From Beta vulgaris subsp. vulgaris (lineage: Eukaryota; Streptophyta; Magnoliopsida; Caryophyllales; Amaranthaceae): a DNA stretch of 64,000 nt. Numbering within the stretch: position 1 is the stretch's first letter; every line of letters begins with the position of its first letter. A program made the translations under genes and the position numbers. Location: contig NC_079207.1 in assembly GCF_026745355.1 (NCBI RefSeq), positions 14,929,317-14,993,316 on the forward strand, given 5' to 3'. The notes under the pieces were generated by a model. The model was not told the DNA's origin. It was given only the letters and a program-made list of their open reading frames with translations, and did not search any database. Below, in pieces: positions 11,101 to 22,639 of the stretch.

Positions 11101-14100
11101 CACATATTCATCAAATTTTCTAGATATAATTGATCTCAACTAGATAATGTACACGGCAGTTGCAGGGATTAATTAGAAATACTACAGAAACACACATTAG
11201 GGGCCAGTTAAAGATGAACAAAACCCAACCTGAGCACTCGTTCTTCCTTGTACATTAAAGCTACAGAAGTCGGCTCACACCCAATGTCAGCACAGTGGGG
11301 CAAGTAGCCCAACATAACCTTCTTACAACAAAAAAAAGACACAAACAAGAAACAAACACCAAAAGAAAAGAACAAACCAAAAACTTCTTTCAGTTCCAGA
11401 GTTATTTGACTTAATAAGTATAATGAGAAAAATAAATAAAAACCACCGTCCATCTGCAAACACTCCATCAGGCCCAGTAAAGCAAATAAGAAGTGGATGA
11501 ATAAGCTTACCCAATGAAAGCATGTAATTTGATACGAACTTTCCACACTAAAGCAAACAAAAAAGAAGCAGTAGTTATAAACATAAATCTATGTTCAGAG
11601 AAAAGGATAATAGTCAGACCTCCAATGGTAGGAGCCGCAGCAATCATTGCAGTTGGTGGGGCCATGTCAAACCCGCTTATCCTTTTACTGCTAGCACACA
11701 AGAATAGTCAATCGAAAGAGACATGATACCATTAGAGGTAACAATATACGTAGCTATCAGTAACAACTTCATAAAGGATCCCCATGCTAACAAACATATT
11801 GAAAAACAAGCCAAAAGTTAAGTGCTCAAAAAGATATTCTTGGACAAATTAAATCTAAAAGCTAGATGAACACGAACAAGGAGCAGAAAAACTGAGGACC
11901 ATTTGCTAAAACAGGCGGGAATCCCATACCATTTACGAAATTAAGCACAAGGCATAAGCCATCCATTGTATAGCACTCAATAGGATATAATAATTTGATA
12001 TCTATCACACAAGTCACCGACAAAGGACTAAACATGAATTGTAATCACCCTTAACAGCATAAAATTATCATTTTTCCATATAGCATATAATTATCTACTA
12101 ATCAATGCATAAAATCGTAAATTTGGTTGGACAAAGTTAGGCAAATAACCAGTAATAGAGTTAGAGATATACTTCCTATATAATATATCAACCAATATCA
12201 TTTATCTTCAAGCAAAGGGACCAGCTTCCACCATTTGACGCATGCTTATTCTCTAAATTCAGATTGTTAATTGACAATCATATGAAATCGAGAAGATACT
12301 ACTCAACCTTAGACCGAAATGCTGCGAGAGCCTAGTGAATCAGGATAGATTACACAAGAACAGGTATAAAATATCATCCAAACATATGTTACTGACCAAG
12401 CTACCTGTATAAACCACAAACACTCTATCCAATATAATATCAGCACATCTTAACATCAGCTTTTATAACGATTTTAGAGAGGAACGTGAAAAGATTGGGT
12501 CAGAGATTAGAAATTTTACCTCTTAGAACGAGAACGTGATCGTGATCTTGACCTTGAACGAGAGCGTGAACCTGATTTATGATGAGATCTGGCCCTAGAA
12601 TGAGATCGAGAACTACGTTTGTGTCTGTCCTCTCTGTCTTCATCATGATCCCGCCGTCTAATTAGAAAAACGCATCTCAAACTCATCAGGAAAACAAGGG
12701 AGGAATCTTATACTTTTTGACAGAAACCAACAAAAATCAATGTCCAAATTCACAAACCAAAACTCAACATAAATAAGTTGAATATTATACACAAACCTGT
12801 CATGATCTCGGCTACTATGGCGATAATCATCATCTTCCATGCCTCTGCTCCGCTCCCTTCTCTCACTCCTTTCTCTATGTCGGGAGCTATGGCGATCACG
12901 CTCTCTATCCCTATCCCTATTCCTGTCCCTACTCCTTTCTTTGTCTCTATCTCTGTCCCTACTCTTTTCTCTGTCTTTATCTCTGTCTCTGTCTCTGTCC
13001 CGGTCCCTCTTCCCTTCTTTGTCTCTGTCTTTTTCCCTTTCTTTTTCCCTGCTTCTTGTAGACTCCTCCTGACTTTGTGAATCATGCTGCAACATATGTT
13101 TTCATCAGAAAGTTTCGAACAGAACATTTAACAAGAAAATCATAAGAAGAACCACAGACCATCAGGATATGTTATCATATTGCATGAACACCGTCCTTTA
13201 AATGGACAGTATCAACCCATTAGAAAGAGAAATGGCACTTTACTTCGATAAAAATAGAAAGACTCAAAGACGACACAACACACAAGTGTCACCAAACGAT
13301 GGAAAGTCCCAAACTCAGAAGAACGGTCATTCAATTCAATACACTCATTGCTACTGCAGCATCTATACATCCACTACAACCAATAATGTTTTGCAATCTT
13401 AGTAAGTAGGCACTGTTCTTTTCAACTTCAGAAAATTACAGTGAGTAAAACCAATTTTAAGCAGCAAAATTCAAATTTAGTCACTAAAACTCAATAGTTG
13501 CATATGTGGGAAACAGCAGCGATTCAGTAAAACTAGCAATTTCAATTGATAAAAAAAATCAGTTTTATCTAGTCAAAATCATTCCAGTATACTAAAAATC
13601 AGGTGAAGAGAACGGGCATTACTATAGAAATACAGAAAATCTCCATTTCCTTAAATAAGAAAGCTGCAAGAAATTTCATTTCAACTATTAGTATCAGGCT
13701 ATCAGCTCTCCAGTTAGTTTCTCCTAATGTCCACAGAAGTACAGAACTATGCGCCTCCTACTCAATTAGCAAGTCAGGTAATCAAGACAAATCATTTTAA
13801 AATTACAAATAAAAATTTCTCTTCTTTCTCTGTCCATACACTATGAGAGAGATTTTGTCCTTATACTCAATGATTCCACTGTCCACTCACACAAAATCAA
13901 CTTAAACCCTGTTACCTTTCTCTTACCCATACATTCCGTTTAGTCAGCGATACTAAAGAGTGGTAATGGTGATGGTTTCTAGTGCAAATTTGTGAAGGCA
14001 TTTCCTTGTTAACATCCATGGTAAAGCTATTTTACCCCAAAATACCTATTTTCTATTACCATCCATTACCACTTGGGGAGGTGGTATTCACTGATGATGG

Positions 14101-14799
14101 AAATTTATAAAGGAAAACACATGTTTTGACATCAAGTTACATTACGATGGCGGTTAACATTGTAATGTCTTCACAAACTTACACTTAAAAGCATTACCAT
14201 TACCACAATTTAGTACCACTAACCAAACATGCCGATAGAGTTATATCTTAGTGTTCTTCTAAATTCCTTTCTCATAAAAGTATTTATTTGTTTGGTATAG
14301 TCCATATCACAATCAACTACCCCGTCTAAGTTTATCACCTTGATGATGTACAATACTGACTGTATATTCGCGAATGAATTTAAAGCAACTACGATTTTGT
14401 GCACATATAAATACTTCCTCCGTGTTATTTTCTAGACGTTACAATTCGACTTTTGCGCTATTCACAGAGTACCACTGACCCGAAAGAAAACCCTAATCAA
14501 CAAATACTAAAATATGGACATAATTCGTCGACAATTGCTAAATACAACTTCGTTTAATTCAGGAAAGTAAGTAATCTAGCGTAAAAAAATTGAACTAAGA
14601 TTAAATATATGCTAAAACCCTAATAAAGATGTGAAGAAATTAATTGAGAAAATATAAGGAAGATCTAAGAGAAGAGAAAAAATACGCGTGATTTGGAGTC
14701 GTGGTGGTTGTCGGGGGCATCGACATGAGCGGCGCTGGTTTCCCGCGGCGGCGAACCGTGTTCTTGTCCGTTATTCTCGTATCTGTCGTCGTACGACAT
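8172..14799 (-). CDS. U2AF65: Splicing factor U2AF large subunit (U2AF65), 13 coding exons
   Basis: Binds the intron polypyrimidine tract in the nucleus and helps recruit U2 snRNP. Exons on the minus strand: 14799-14686, 13086-12797, 12657-12520, 11687-11620, 10935-10871, 10792-10742, 10660-10601, 10497-10437, 10338-10226, 10045-9599, 9303-9168, 8945-8878, 8309-8172. All introns are GT-AG and every junction keeps frame, giving 1749 nt (582 aa). Residues 1-38 begin MSYDDRYENNGQEHG; an Arg/Asp/Glu/Ser-rich RS region spans about 50-180; RRM1 has RNP2 VYVGGL (250-255) and RNP1 KKFAFVEM; RRM2 has IFVGGL (370-375) and KGYAFCVY (409-416); the C-terminal UHM (470-582) has the RKF loop (558-560) and ends GQYDG. 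The plant GFDMAPP segment (about 185-191) precedes RRM1, where animals carry the U2AF35-binding motif. The start was chosen because exon 1 joins the RS exon in frame. Length fits the plant family. Confidence 0.96.
13932..14233. mobile_element. MITE in intron 1 of U2AF65
   Basis: About 302 bp with long imperfect inverted ends: a left arm reading GTTTAGTCAGCGATACTAAA then GTGGTAATGGTGATGG, and a right arm that, reverse-complemented, reads GTTTGGTTAGTGGTACTAAA then GTGGTAATGGTAATGC. Similarity extends at least 45 bp per arm. No clear target duplication was seen. It lies wholly within the 1.6-kb first intron and does not touch splice sites. Confidence 0.65.
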
Positions 14800-15020
14800 C
14801 GTTTGAGCTTGTATTTCTCTCTCTCTCTGTCTCCCGTGCGCGCAGGTGTTCTAAAGAGCTCTGCTTGGCTTCTATTTCTTGCCTCCGAAACTAGTAACGC
14901 AGAGGCCAGAGGGTTGTAATACTTGTAACTAAAGCGTTAAAAAACTTGCTCAGCAATGCCCTAGAATTAGATTGCGGAAAATAAATTTGAAATTTTTGGT
15001 TTTACCAACTTTTTATATTA
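14800..15020 (-). promoter_or_regulatory. U2AF65 5' leader and possible core promoter
   Basis: Upstream of the ATG on the minus strand is a GA-rich leader (GGGAGACAGAGAGAGAG at about 14813-14833), common in plant 5' UTRs. A TATA-like TAATATAAAA lies at 15011-15020, which would place transcription start near 14980. The TATA assignment is inferred from position and composition only. Confidence 0.35.
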
Positions 15021-16372
15021 TACTCTTTATCATATTTTTTTTAGGATTGTTTGTGAAAAACTATCTTATAATTTCAATTTTTTTACGAAAAATTATCTGA
15101 TAAAAAAAATGTTGTGAAAAACTATCTAATAAATTATTTTTTTGTTGTAAAAGACTTTATTTTCTAAGATGTTTCAAAGACCTTACATATTGGAATAATA
15201 TATCTTTTCTATTCTATTCATTTTTTTTTCTTTCTCTCAACTTTCCATTTATCCATATCCTTTTTTTTTTAATTTTGTTTTGTTTGGCAATAAATCTAAT
15301 TAATTTTAATTGTTTATGCCAAACAAAAATGGAGTTGCTACAATGATAGGACTAAACTAGCGTATCTTGACTGCTTTTTGGGATCTGGATACTGTGATGC
15401 GATTAGTTGGTTATTAGTTCTATGCACTGAAATTGGGGAGTTGATTCAGATTTCCGGCATTGACCAAGTCACATGAGTTGCACATGTGTTTTTAAAAACC
15501 CCTAGTATAACATTTTTCCCAAATTTTCCCAGTTTACAGACTTCTCGACTGCTCTTCCATTATTTCGTTATTACTATCTTGAAGACACTCTTTGAATCAT
15601 TAAATGCATTGATTGAAAGCAAAACTATGTAAAATTGTCTTTTCTTGTTGTTTTTATCTTTCTTTTTCATCTAAAATAGTATCGTTAAGGCAAAGAAGAA
15701 GGTACGCCATCATCGCGACTTTGACTATGGAATAGGTAAGTAGCAGTTTATTATTAGCCTTATTTTGTACGAAAATAAAATTTAATTTTAGCTGATAATC
15801 AACCCATCTCAGGCAGGGTGACCGCTGCAATTTGGACCTTGTACCTGGATGCACGTATCCAAGTTCACCTATGTATGACCCATTCGCCAATGTAGATGAC
15901 GGGTCATGTCCCTTGTATTTAACTAGGATTGCTCTTGTAATGGGAGATATAATGTACTAGTCTAATCTTCATCTTTTATGAGAAATGTAAGTGTTAGTTT
16001 TTTGTCAAATTGAGCTATGTATTGCATTACTTTCTTGTGTATAATTAGTACTTCAATGCAATACCAATAAAATTCAACAACATCAAAAACTAATTATTTT
16101 AGAGATTACATCAACAAAAAAAAACTTCCTTTTGAACCATACATGAGCATATTCGTACTTGTAATAACACAAAAGTTCAGAGAAAGCTAGGAAAAACTAA
16201 GTTACTAATTGCCAGCCATACTTATTTGGGAAATGCATGAAGGATTAATAGAAGTGCTTGCTTGGCTTGAGATGCTGTTGTAGGTTGTTGTACTGGACTA
16301 TGTGTTTGTGCTGCTACTGGTAGTTATACAGTAGAGGCAGTTGAAGTATTGCTTGTCAGAATACTGCTTCAC
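15021..16372. other. Intergenic, no gene recognised; possible MULE remnant at right
   Basis: The left 600 bp is AT-rich with T-runs. A minus-strand frame at 15654-15890 has no recognisable domain. From about 16200 to 16372 the minus strand reads as a Gln/Thr/Ser/Ala-rich tail following the stop of the MULE transposase remnant, plausibly element-derived. No terminal repeats were found. Confidence 0.4.
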
Positions 16373-16857
16373 CTATGTATGTCTTTGTTTCGTTGGCCTC
16401 CCGCCCTTTATATTTGGATCAATTGATGGTGGCTTTGTTGGATTTTTACACGCCATCTTGTTGTGGCCTAATCCACCACAATTGGTACCCTTATTTTGCT
16501 TCTTGATCCTGATTATCAATTGGCTCTCCTATCCCTCACCTGGTTCTTTGATTCTTTTTTTTAGCTCAGGCCTACCTGTCATCTTTCTATAAGGTGGGGG
16601 TAAAGGTATTAGGAGGTTGGTTTTAGGCCATTGATCATTTACTGACATAGGGTGAAACGAAGGACCATAAGTCTTAGAGTAAGTTGACACATGATATGCC
16701 TCATGCACAAAATCTTCTATATTAAGCCTCTGTCTCACTATACATGCTAAAGCATGATAGCAAGGGACGCCCTGTAAATCCCACTTGTAACAACCACATA
16801 TCTTTTTAATTAAATTCACTACATATGTCTCTCCAGTCTGAGTTTCATTAGTTTCTT
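16373..16857 (-). pseudogene. MULE transposase C-terminal fragment (SWIM zinc finger plus zinc knuckle)
   Basis: On the minus strand the frame reads GETYVVNLIKKICGCYKWDL, then QGVPCYHALACI, a SWIM-type zinc finger (Cys-x-Cys ... Cys-x-His) typical of plant Mutator transposases. It continues through LIPLPPPYRKMTGRPELKKR, the usual basic linker. At 16529-16531 an in-frame TAG interrupts the frame. Beyond it the same frame continues to a CCHC zinc knuckle (NCGGLGHNKMACKN) and a natural-looking stop at 16373. The N-terminal and DDE catalytic regions are absent, so this is a dead fragment. Confidence 0.85.
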
Positions 16858-16859
16858 TC

Positions 16860-17490
16860 CTTGATTTCTTTGATTATGCTTTTCTTTGTAGATTTAGATT
16901 TCATTATTATTCCATGATAGAGTAGTTTTTATTTTCTAGAGTTTGGGAATCCATGTTTAATTTATATGATATGATTATTTATTGATATTTATTGATGATT
17001 TAATTAGTTACTTATTTCTCTAATTGATTATGTTTTTATTGTTAATCTTGCAATCTGATCAATTGTCTGATTAAATATTGCTAATATCGAGTTATAGATC
17101 GAGAGATAGTACTCTTTAGAGGCTTACCTATAATTAGAAAATCTTATTATGTTAAGCGATTGTACTAGCATATGTTGATTTGAGAGCGTTAAGACCCGAC
17201 CGTAGGATTAACTTGTGCTCTAGATATCTGATTAATTGAACTATTGATGATATTTTGATAGATTATAGTTATAAACACGGTGAACCATTACCCTAGATCC
17301 TTTTTACTTTGATTTTCTTTATTTATTAGTTTAGAACTTTAGTATTCATATTCCTGATCTTATTTAGTTTATCTATATCTTAGAAACTAGATTAAAACGA
17401 TCATCTCTATGTGGATTCGACCCTACTTACCCTACTACATTGTTAGAAGGTTTTGCAGGAATTATTTTTGACAGGTGTACTACAGCCTAC
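16860..17490 (+). repeat. gypsy-type leader/LTR fragment fused to copia pol
   Basis: The AT-rich sequence ends with GTGGATTCGACCCTACTTAC, then TTAGAAGGTTTTGCAGG and GACAGGTGTACTACAGCC. I recognise this string as typical of leader regions of plant Athila/Tat-type gypsy elements. Directly after it, at about 17490, copia reverse transcriptase coding begins in frame with no copia upstream domains. This is a chimeric junction. Family assignment rests on memory of such leaders and needs a repeat search. Confidence 0.45.
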
Positions 17491-20463
17491 CATGGATGTT
17501 ACAAAGAAATGCAAGCTTGATGGGTCCTTGGACAAGTATGAGGCTAGACTTATAGTTGGAGGATATCGCCAAAAGAAAGATTTAGACTTCTTTGATACCT
17601 ATTCTCCGGTGACCAAAGTAGCCACCATTAGAGCATTAATTGCACTTACATCTATTCGTGATTTAATTGTGCATCAAATGGATGTAAAAATTGCATTTTT
17701 GAATGGTGGGTTAAATGAGGAGATCTATATGAAGCAACCCGAATGATGTAAGGTTCTTGGTCAAGAGGTTAAGGTATGCAAGCTTATTAGATCTTTGTAT
17801 GGTTTAAAACAAGCACCAAACGATGGTACGATAAGTTTCATCAAACTATTACTTCAAATGGTTTTTTTTGTAAATGATTATGATGCTTGTGTTTATTCCA
17901 AATTTGATGAGTTGGTTGGTTTTCATATGTCTATGTGTGGATGATATGTTAGTCTTTGGGACCAATATAGATGTAGTAAATGCAACTACGAGTTTCCTAA
18001 ATTATTATTTTGAGATGAAGGATTTAGGAGAGGCTGATGTTATTCTTGGAATCAAGATTACTAGAAAGTCATATGGAATATCTTTAAATCAATCTTATTA
18101 TATTGAGAAAATATTAAAGAAGTTTGATCAATTTGATTGTATTCCCGTGAAAATCCCATATGATTCTAGTTTTCATTTGAAAAAGAATAAGGGTGATATA
18201 TTGTCACAAGAACAATATGCAAAAATAATGGGTAATACAATGTTCTTGATGAATTAAACTAGACCTGATATAGCTTATGCTGTTAGTATAGATTGAGCAG
18301 GTATACTTACAATCCTAATCGGAAGCATTTGGGTTCCTTGATTAGATTGTTGAAGTATCTAAAAGACACCATCAATTAGGGTCTACATTATCAAAGGACA
18401 CCTTGTGTCGTTGAAGGATTTTGTGATGCTAATTGGGTGTCGGATAATGATAAGATATAATCTACTAGCGGTTATGTTTTTACTCTTGCTGGAGGAGCTA
18501 TATCATGGAAATCATCTAAGCAAACATGTATTGCCAATCTACAATGGGATCTGAGTTTATTACTTTAGAATTGGCAGGTCAAGAAGTTGAATGGATAAGG
18601 AGTTTGCTTGCTGATATTCCATTGTGGGGGAAGCCAGCTCCACCAGCACTAGTGGAAAAATGAAGAAGGGTTGCGCTGAAAAAGACTTGTAGGGCTGCGC
18701 TTTTTGACAGCAACCCTTTCAATAGCAGCCCTTCACTTTTTAAGTAGGGCTGCGCTAGACAAGCGCAACCCTTCACAAGGAAGGGTTGCGCTTTTACCTA
18801 AAAAGCGCAACCCTTCCTACAAAAAAAAATTAATTTTTTTTTTCCGACAGTTTTTACTATTAATCTCACATTTTCTAAATTTTAACATTTGCATTAAACT
18901 TTAAAGTAAACCATCCAAATCCAGAAGAGAAGAAATTATAGATCTACAATGCAACTAAACTCAAAACAAACAAAAAAACGAAACGAAAATGAAAAAAAGG
19001 AACAAAAACTAATATACAAAAGAGAAGAAATTATAGACCTGAAAATACAAGACATTAATCAAAACAAAGATTAAGAAACTATAGATCTGAAAATACAAGA
19101 ACTACCTCCAAACATTAACCTAATAATGTTTAAATGCATAAAACAAAACCCTAATACATAATTAAGGGAAAAAAAATTCGGAAATACTTAAAATGCGTAT
19201 TTGGAGCCTTAAACGAACTCGGATGGCTTAAAAAGCCTAAACATCACAGCATAGCAGTGGGTTCGACTCGTTGGCCCGTTCCGCTTCCGAAAAGGTATCA
19301 CAATCGACAATCGGACTCCGTCGGCATGATTAGTGCAAATCATTTCAGGGTTTTTGTCGCAACGTTTCTGGGAGTTTTTGAGAGAGAAGAGAGGATGAGA
19401 GAGAAGGAGGAAAGGAAGGAGGGACGTGAGAGAAGGAGGAAAAGGGAGGAGGGACGTGAGAGAGGAGAGAGAATGAGGGATAATATATTTGACGAAGCCC
19501 GCTTAATATTTGAAGCCCGCAAATTTTTTATTTCAAATTTTTTTAAGGGTTGCGCTTCTCTTCAAAAGCGCAGCCCTTCTGCTATGTAGGGTTGCGCTTT
19601 TAGGAAAAGCGCAGCCCTTCCTACGCAGCCCTTTCTTTTTTTTCCCCTAGTGCAGCTTCTATGCGATGTGACTCGCAAGCAGCAATTGGGTAGCAAATAA
19701 TCAAGCGTATAATGGAAATAGAAGGCATATTCGCTTAAGGCATGTCGTAGTTAGAAATTTAATTAGAAATAATGTGTTGTCACTCGATAATGTAAAGTTA
19801 GAGAGGAATATTGTTGATCCTCTCACCAAAGGCCTTTGTAGAAAAATGGTGTCGGAGTCAGCACAAGGAAAGGGTTGAAAGCCTGTTGTGGAGTGAATTG
19901 TGATGGATACCCTTCTTAAGAATTCCTAAGTTCAAAGGGTTAAACGAAATCACAAAAGAACTCAAGTTATTGTATACTATTACAATTCCTATTAATAAAA
20001 GTGATGTAGTATTTTGTTTTAACCTACTGGTATATGTGTAAGGTTGAGCATAGAGCTCTTAATAAGCTCATAGCCTTACTTGAGGTGGTTTGTGACAGTG
20101 TAAACTTGATGAACTTACCTATGTGAATGTGGGGGTCACGCCCAATTCCTTATGAGAGTCAGAAGGTTTAGGCTCTGTAGAGCATTCATGAGAATCCAGG
20201 CTAACTATGGGGTACTAATATTACAAATTGTGAGAACGTTTCTTGATTTGAAAAAGGTTGAGTGTGCAACTATGCTTTGCTAACTTCATGAAAGGTTCAA
20301 AGAAAAATCTACCTATTACGACAGTAAGACACATCTATATACACTGAGTGTCAATTCAAGTCCATAAGATATTGATACTTCAAAACCTAGTATCTATTAC
20401 CTAGACCATCTTTTTCCACCCCTGTTTCTTTCTATTTTCTTCTTTTGAATCATGTGGGGGATT
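17490..20463 (+). mobile_element. copia retrotransposon (RT-RNase H), 5'-truncated, split by a CACTA element
   Basis: Reverse transcriptase starts with KKCKLDGSLDKYEARLIVGG, then YRQKKDLDFFDTYSPVTKV and HQMDVKIAFLNGGLNEEIYM, then LIRSLYGLKQAP after a stop. The catalytic CVDDMLVFG lies near 17930-17960. RNase H begins with FCDANWVSDND at about 18420. Its SADIPLWGKPAPPA segment is cut at 18646 by a CACTA element and resumes at 19653 with SMRCDSQAAIG, the conserved CDSQAAI motif. Several stops and frameshifts show inactivity. After the pol end, about 600 bp lead to a polypurine-like CATGTGGGGGA at 20452-20462, followed by an LTR start. Gag, protease and integrase are missing. Confidence 0.88.
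18647..19652. mobile_element. Non-autonomous CACTA (En/Spm) element, 1006 bp, 3-bp target duplication
   Basis: The ends are CACTAGTGGAAAAA and, inverted, CACTAGGGGAAAAAA, flanked by the 3-bp direct repeat CAG (18644-18646 and 19653-19655). Within about 180 bp of the left end and 100 bp of the right end are many copies of AGGGTTGCGCTTTT and its complement AAAAGCGCAACCCT, often as close inverted pairs. Such subterminal repeats are the transposase-binding arrays of CACTA elements. There is no transposase gene. The middle has a GA-rich stretch (19375-19480). The element interrupts copia RNase H, so it is younger than that copia insertion. Confidence 0.95.
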
Positions 20464-21110
20464 GTTGGAGTTTATAGTAGAAATTCAAAAGTTTGCTTCA
20501 AAAGAATATGAAGAGTCTATTTTATCTTTTATCCCACATTGAAATAATAGAAGGAAAGAGTAAGGTTTATAACCATTACTCTTCCTCTACCCTTTGAGTT
20601 GTGTAGCAATGAGGCTTTTAGTTGGTATTTGGTGATATGTGATTACCACATGCGCGCGTCGCTCGCCCGGTCCAGGCCAGGGCCTTGGGGAATAAACTTA
20701 ACTTAACTATATTTTTGGGTCAATTATTTACCAGCATTTAATGACCGTTTTTGTTAGTCTTAAACTGCAGTTTTCCCCCTAATCTTTCTCTTGATGTTTC
20801 GGTTTTTTCCTAATTTCTCTCTTGAACCGCTGCTATTATTCTTCCCATTTATTGACCGTTTTTCCCACGATTTCAGCCATGTCCTGATCTCGTTTGGCTT
20901 TCCTCTCCCTATAAATACTAGTATTTTGGTATACATTGACAACACAGAAACACAAAGTTTCTTATTCTCTTCATTTTTCTTTCTCCTTTATTACTCAGGG
21001 TAATATTCAAGATCCTTCTTAATCTGCTTTTCTGTCAACACCGAAAATGCAGAAACCGTGTATCCCTGGAGGTTGATTGTTGTGAGTCTGTGTGTTGTTG
21101 CGGGGAAAAT
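20464..21110 (+). repeat. 3' LTR of the copia element (right edge uncertain)
   Basis: Starts TGTTGGAGTTTATAGTAG directly after the polypurine-like CATGTGGGGGA, the classic copia LTR junction. It contains TCCCACATTGAAA, a TATA-type CCCTATAAATACTAG near 20910 and a T-rich leader. No matching 5' LTR exists in the window, so the right edge near 21110 is a guess based on where similarity to the next LTR family begins. Confidence 0.5.
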
Positions 21111-21149
21111 TTAACTTTAGCGTAGTGATGTTCTCACGCCACGGTTGTC

Positions 21150-21586
21150 AGATAAGTTTATTTTAATTGTTACCAGTTTACGTTCCTACAAGGCATAGTT
21201 CTGTTTCCCCTATAAATAGGCCTGATTTCCATACATATTTAAGGATGGATTTTACACACAACTCTCGACTTTTATTTTTACGAATACCTTACGCACCTCT
21301 CTACGAAACATAAATCCTCCATACAAAAACTCATACATTTCAAACACAAACACATTTAATCTACATACATATACATTCAGATTTTCAGGCTTCACGATTG
21401 CTCGCCCCGTAGGTTGTCAATCTCCCAGACCCAAGTCATGGTATAATCATGAGGTTCCTTAACTAAATAAATTCTCTATTTTTATATTGAAGTTACCAAC
21501 TGTTTCTTTCATGATGTAGATCTTTAATATAAAAATCGTCCTTTGTACATTCTAATCCTTTTTATGTACTTTATTTTATATATCCA

Positions 21587-21659
<73 letters not shown>

Positions 21660-22130
21660 TATGTATATTATATGTTTGCCTGATTGTTATATGCATGCTT
21701 TATTGCTTGTTTATCACCCATGTGTTATTATCATTAATCAAGACCTAAAGAACTGTTCTAATATTAATCAGATTAATTTCAAAAAGCCTGGTAAGTTCCA
21801 TGTAAATTGATTGCATAATAACATATCACTAAAAAATATTCTTTTTATTTGTTTCCTGAACCAACATAAACTAATTATTTTTAGGGTGCTTATAAACATT
21901 ATTTGGTTATTCTATTGCATAAACATTGACATGGATCATATTTAGTAGAGACTAGTAATGGGGAATATGGTTCCTGATTGTGTTGTACCCGCACCTTCGA
22001 ACTCAATCTTTGGTTCATTTTGACCATCTATGGAGTTTAGACGGAAAAATCTACATTGGATAACTCCTTATTTTGTCTCTACGGTTTCTCATATCCAATT
22101 AGGTTTATAAGTCTTCCTTTAAACACTTGT
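21150..22130 (+). repeat. Tat/Ogre-type LTR fragment, plus orientation
   Basis: From CCTATAAATAGGCCTGATTT (about 21210) onward this sequence is homologous to the reverse complement of 54415-55570. Shared strings include CAAAAACTCATAC, TTTCATGATGTAGATCTTTA, GGTTATTCTATTGCATAAA and CCATCTATGGAGT. It ends near TTGTTGG, also shared. The part upstream of the TATA box present in the other copy is not recognisable here. Lineage is inferred. A (TTA)n tract has expanded inside it. Confidence 0.65.
21589..21660. repeat. (TTA)n microsatellite
   Basis: About 72 bp of pure ATT/TTA trinucleotide repeat. It lies inside the LTR fragment at 21150-22130 and is absent from the homologous LTR at 54415-55928, so it expanded after insertion. 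Confidence 0.95.
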
Positions 22131-22179
22131 TGGAGATTTAAAAATAATTTTCAATATAAATCTTTACAGTGGGGTAGTC

Positions 22180-22390
22180 AAATGTAACACGCGCTCATCG
22201 CGCGTAGACGAAATAAAAACATGCCTACAAGGTTCGATCCCCACTGAGCACTTTGGGAGACGGTTTTCCCTTACCATCCCCTCAATCTCAAAATATTTGT
22301 CCGCAAACCCACTCCGGGTTAACCTGCGAGAAGTGCTTGTGTGGCAGGGCCCTTCATCTCACCATGGAGTCCCTAGTGGGTGTAAAAAAA
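22180..22390 (+). repeat. SINE-like sequence (weak)
   Basis: A B-box-like AAGGTTCGATCCCCACT lies at about 22230, preceded at tRNA-like spacing by GGGTAGTCAAATGTAACACG (possible A box). The segment ends in a short A-run at 22385-22393. It lacks a convincing cloverleaf or clear target duplication. Confidence 0.3.
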
Positions 22391-22639
22391 AAATCAGGCT
22401 GATAAATAGTAATTATAAGTAGAGATGATAGTGGGTAATGGACCCTACCCGGATTCGTGGATCCAGATCCATTTATTGCGGATCTGGATCCTCAAATTTT
22501 GCACCATATGGATCCAGGTAGGATCTGGATCCTCCTTGGAAAAAACAAATCTGGACTGGGTCCTAAATTATTACCCAAATCCAGATGCGTTTACCTGTTT
22601 TTATAATAATATTATTATTTAATATTATAATATTAGTTA

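Noticed and set aside
12750..13127. Alternative frames over the RS-domain exon of U2AF65 (Lys/Thr-rich sense frame, Leu/Ser/Val-rich antisense frames)
   Set aside because: These arise from the repetitive CGNGA codons. Only one frame joins both neighbouring exons and matches U2AF65.
15654..15890. 78-codon minus-strand frame as a small gene
   Set aside because: No domain, no homology I recognise, no promoter or splice context. Length is compatible with chance.
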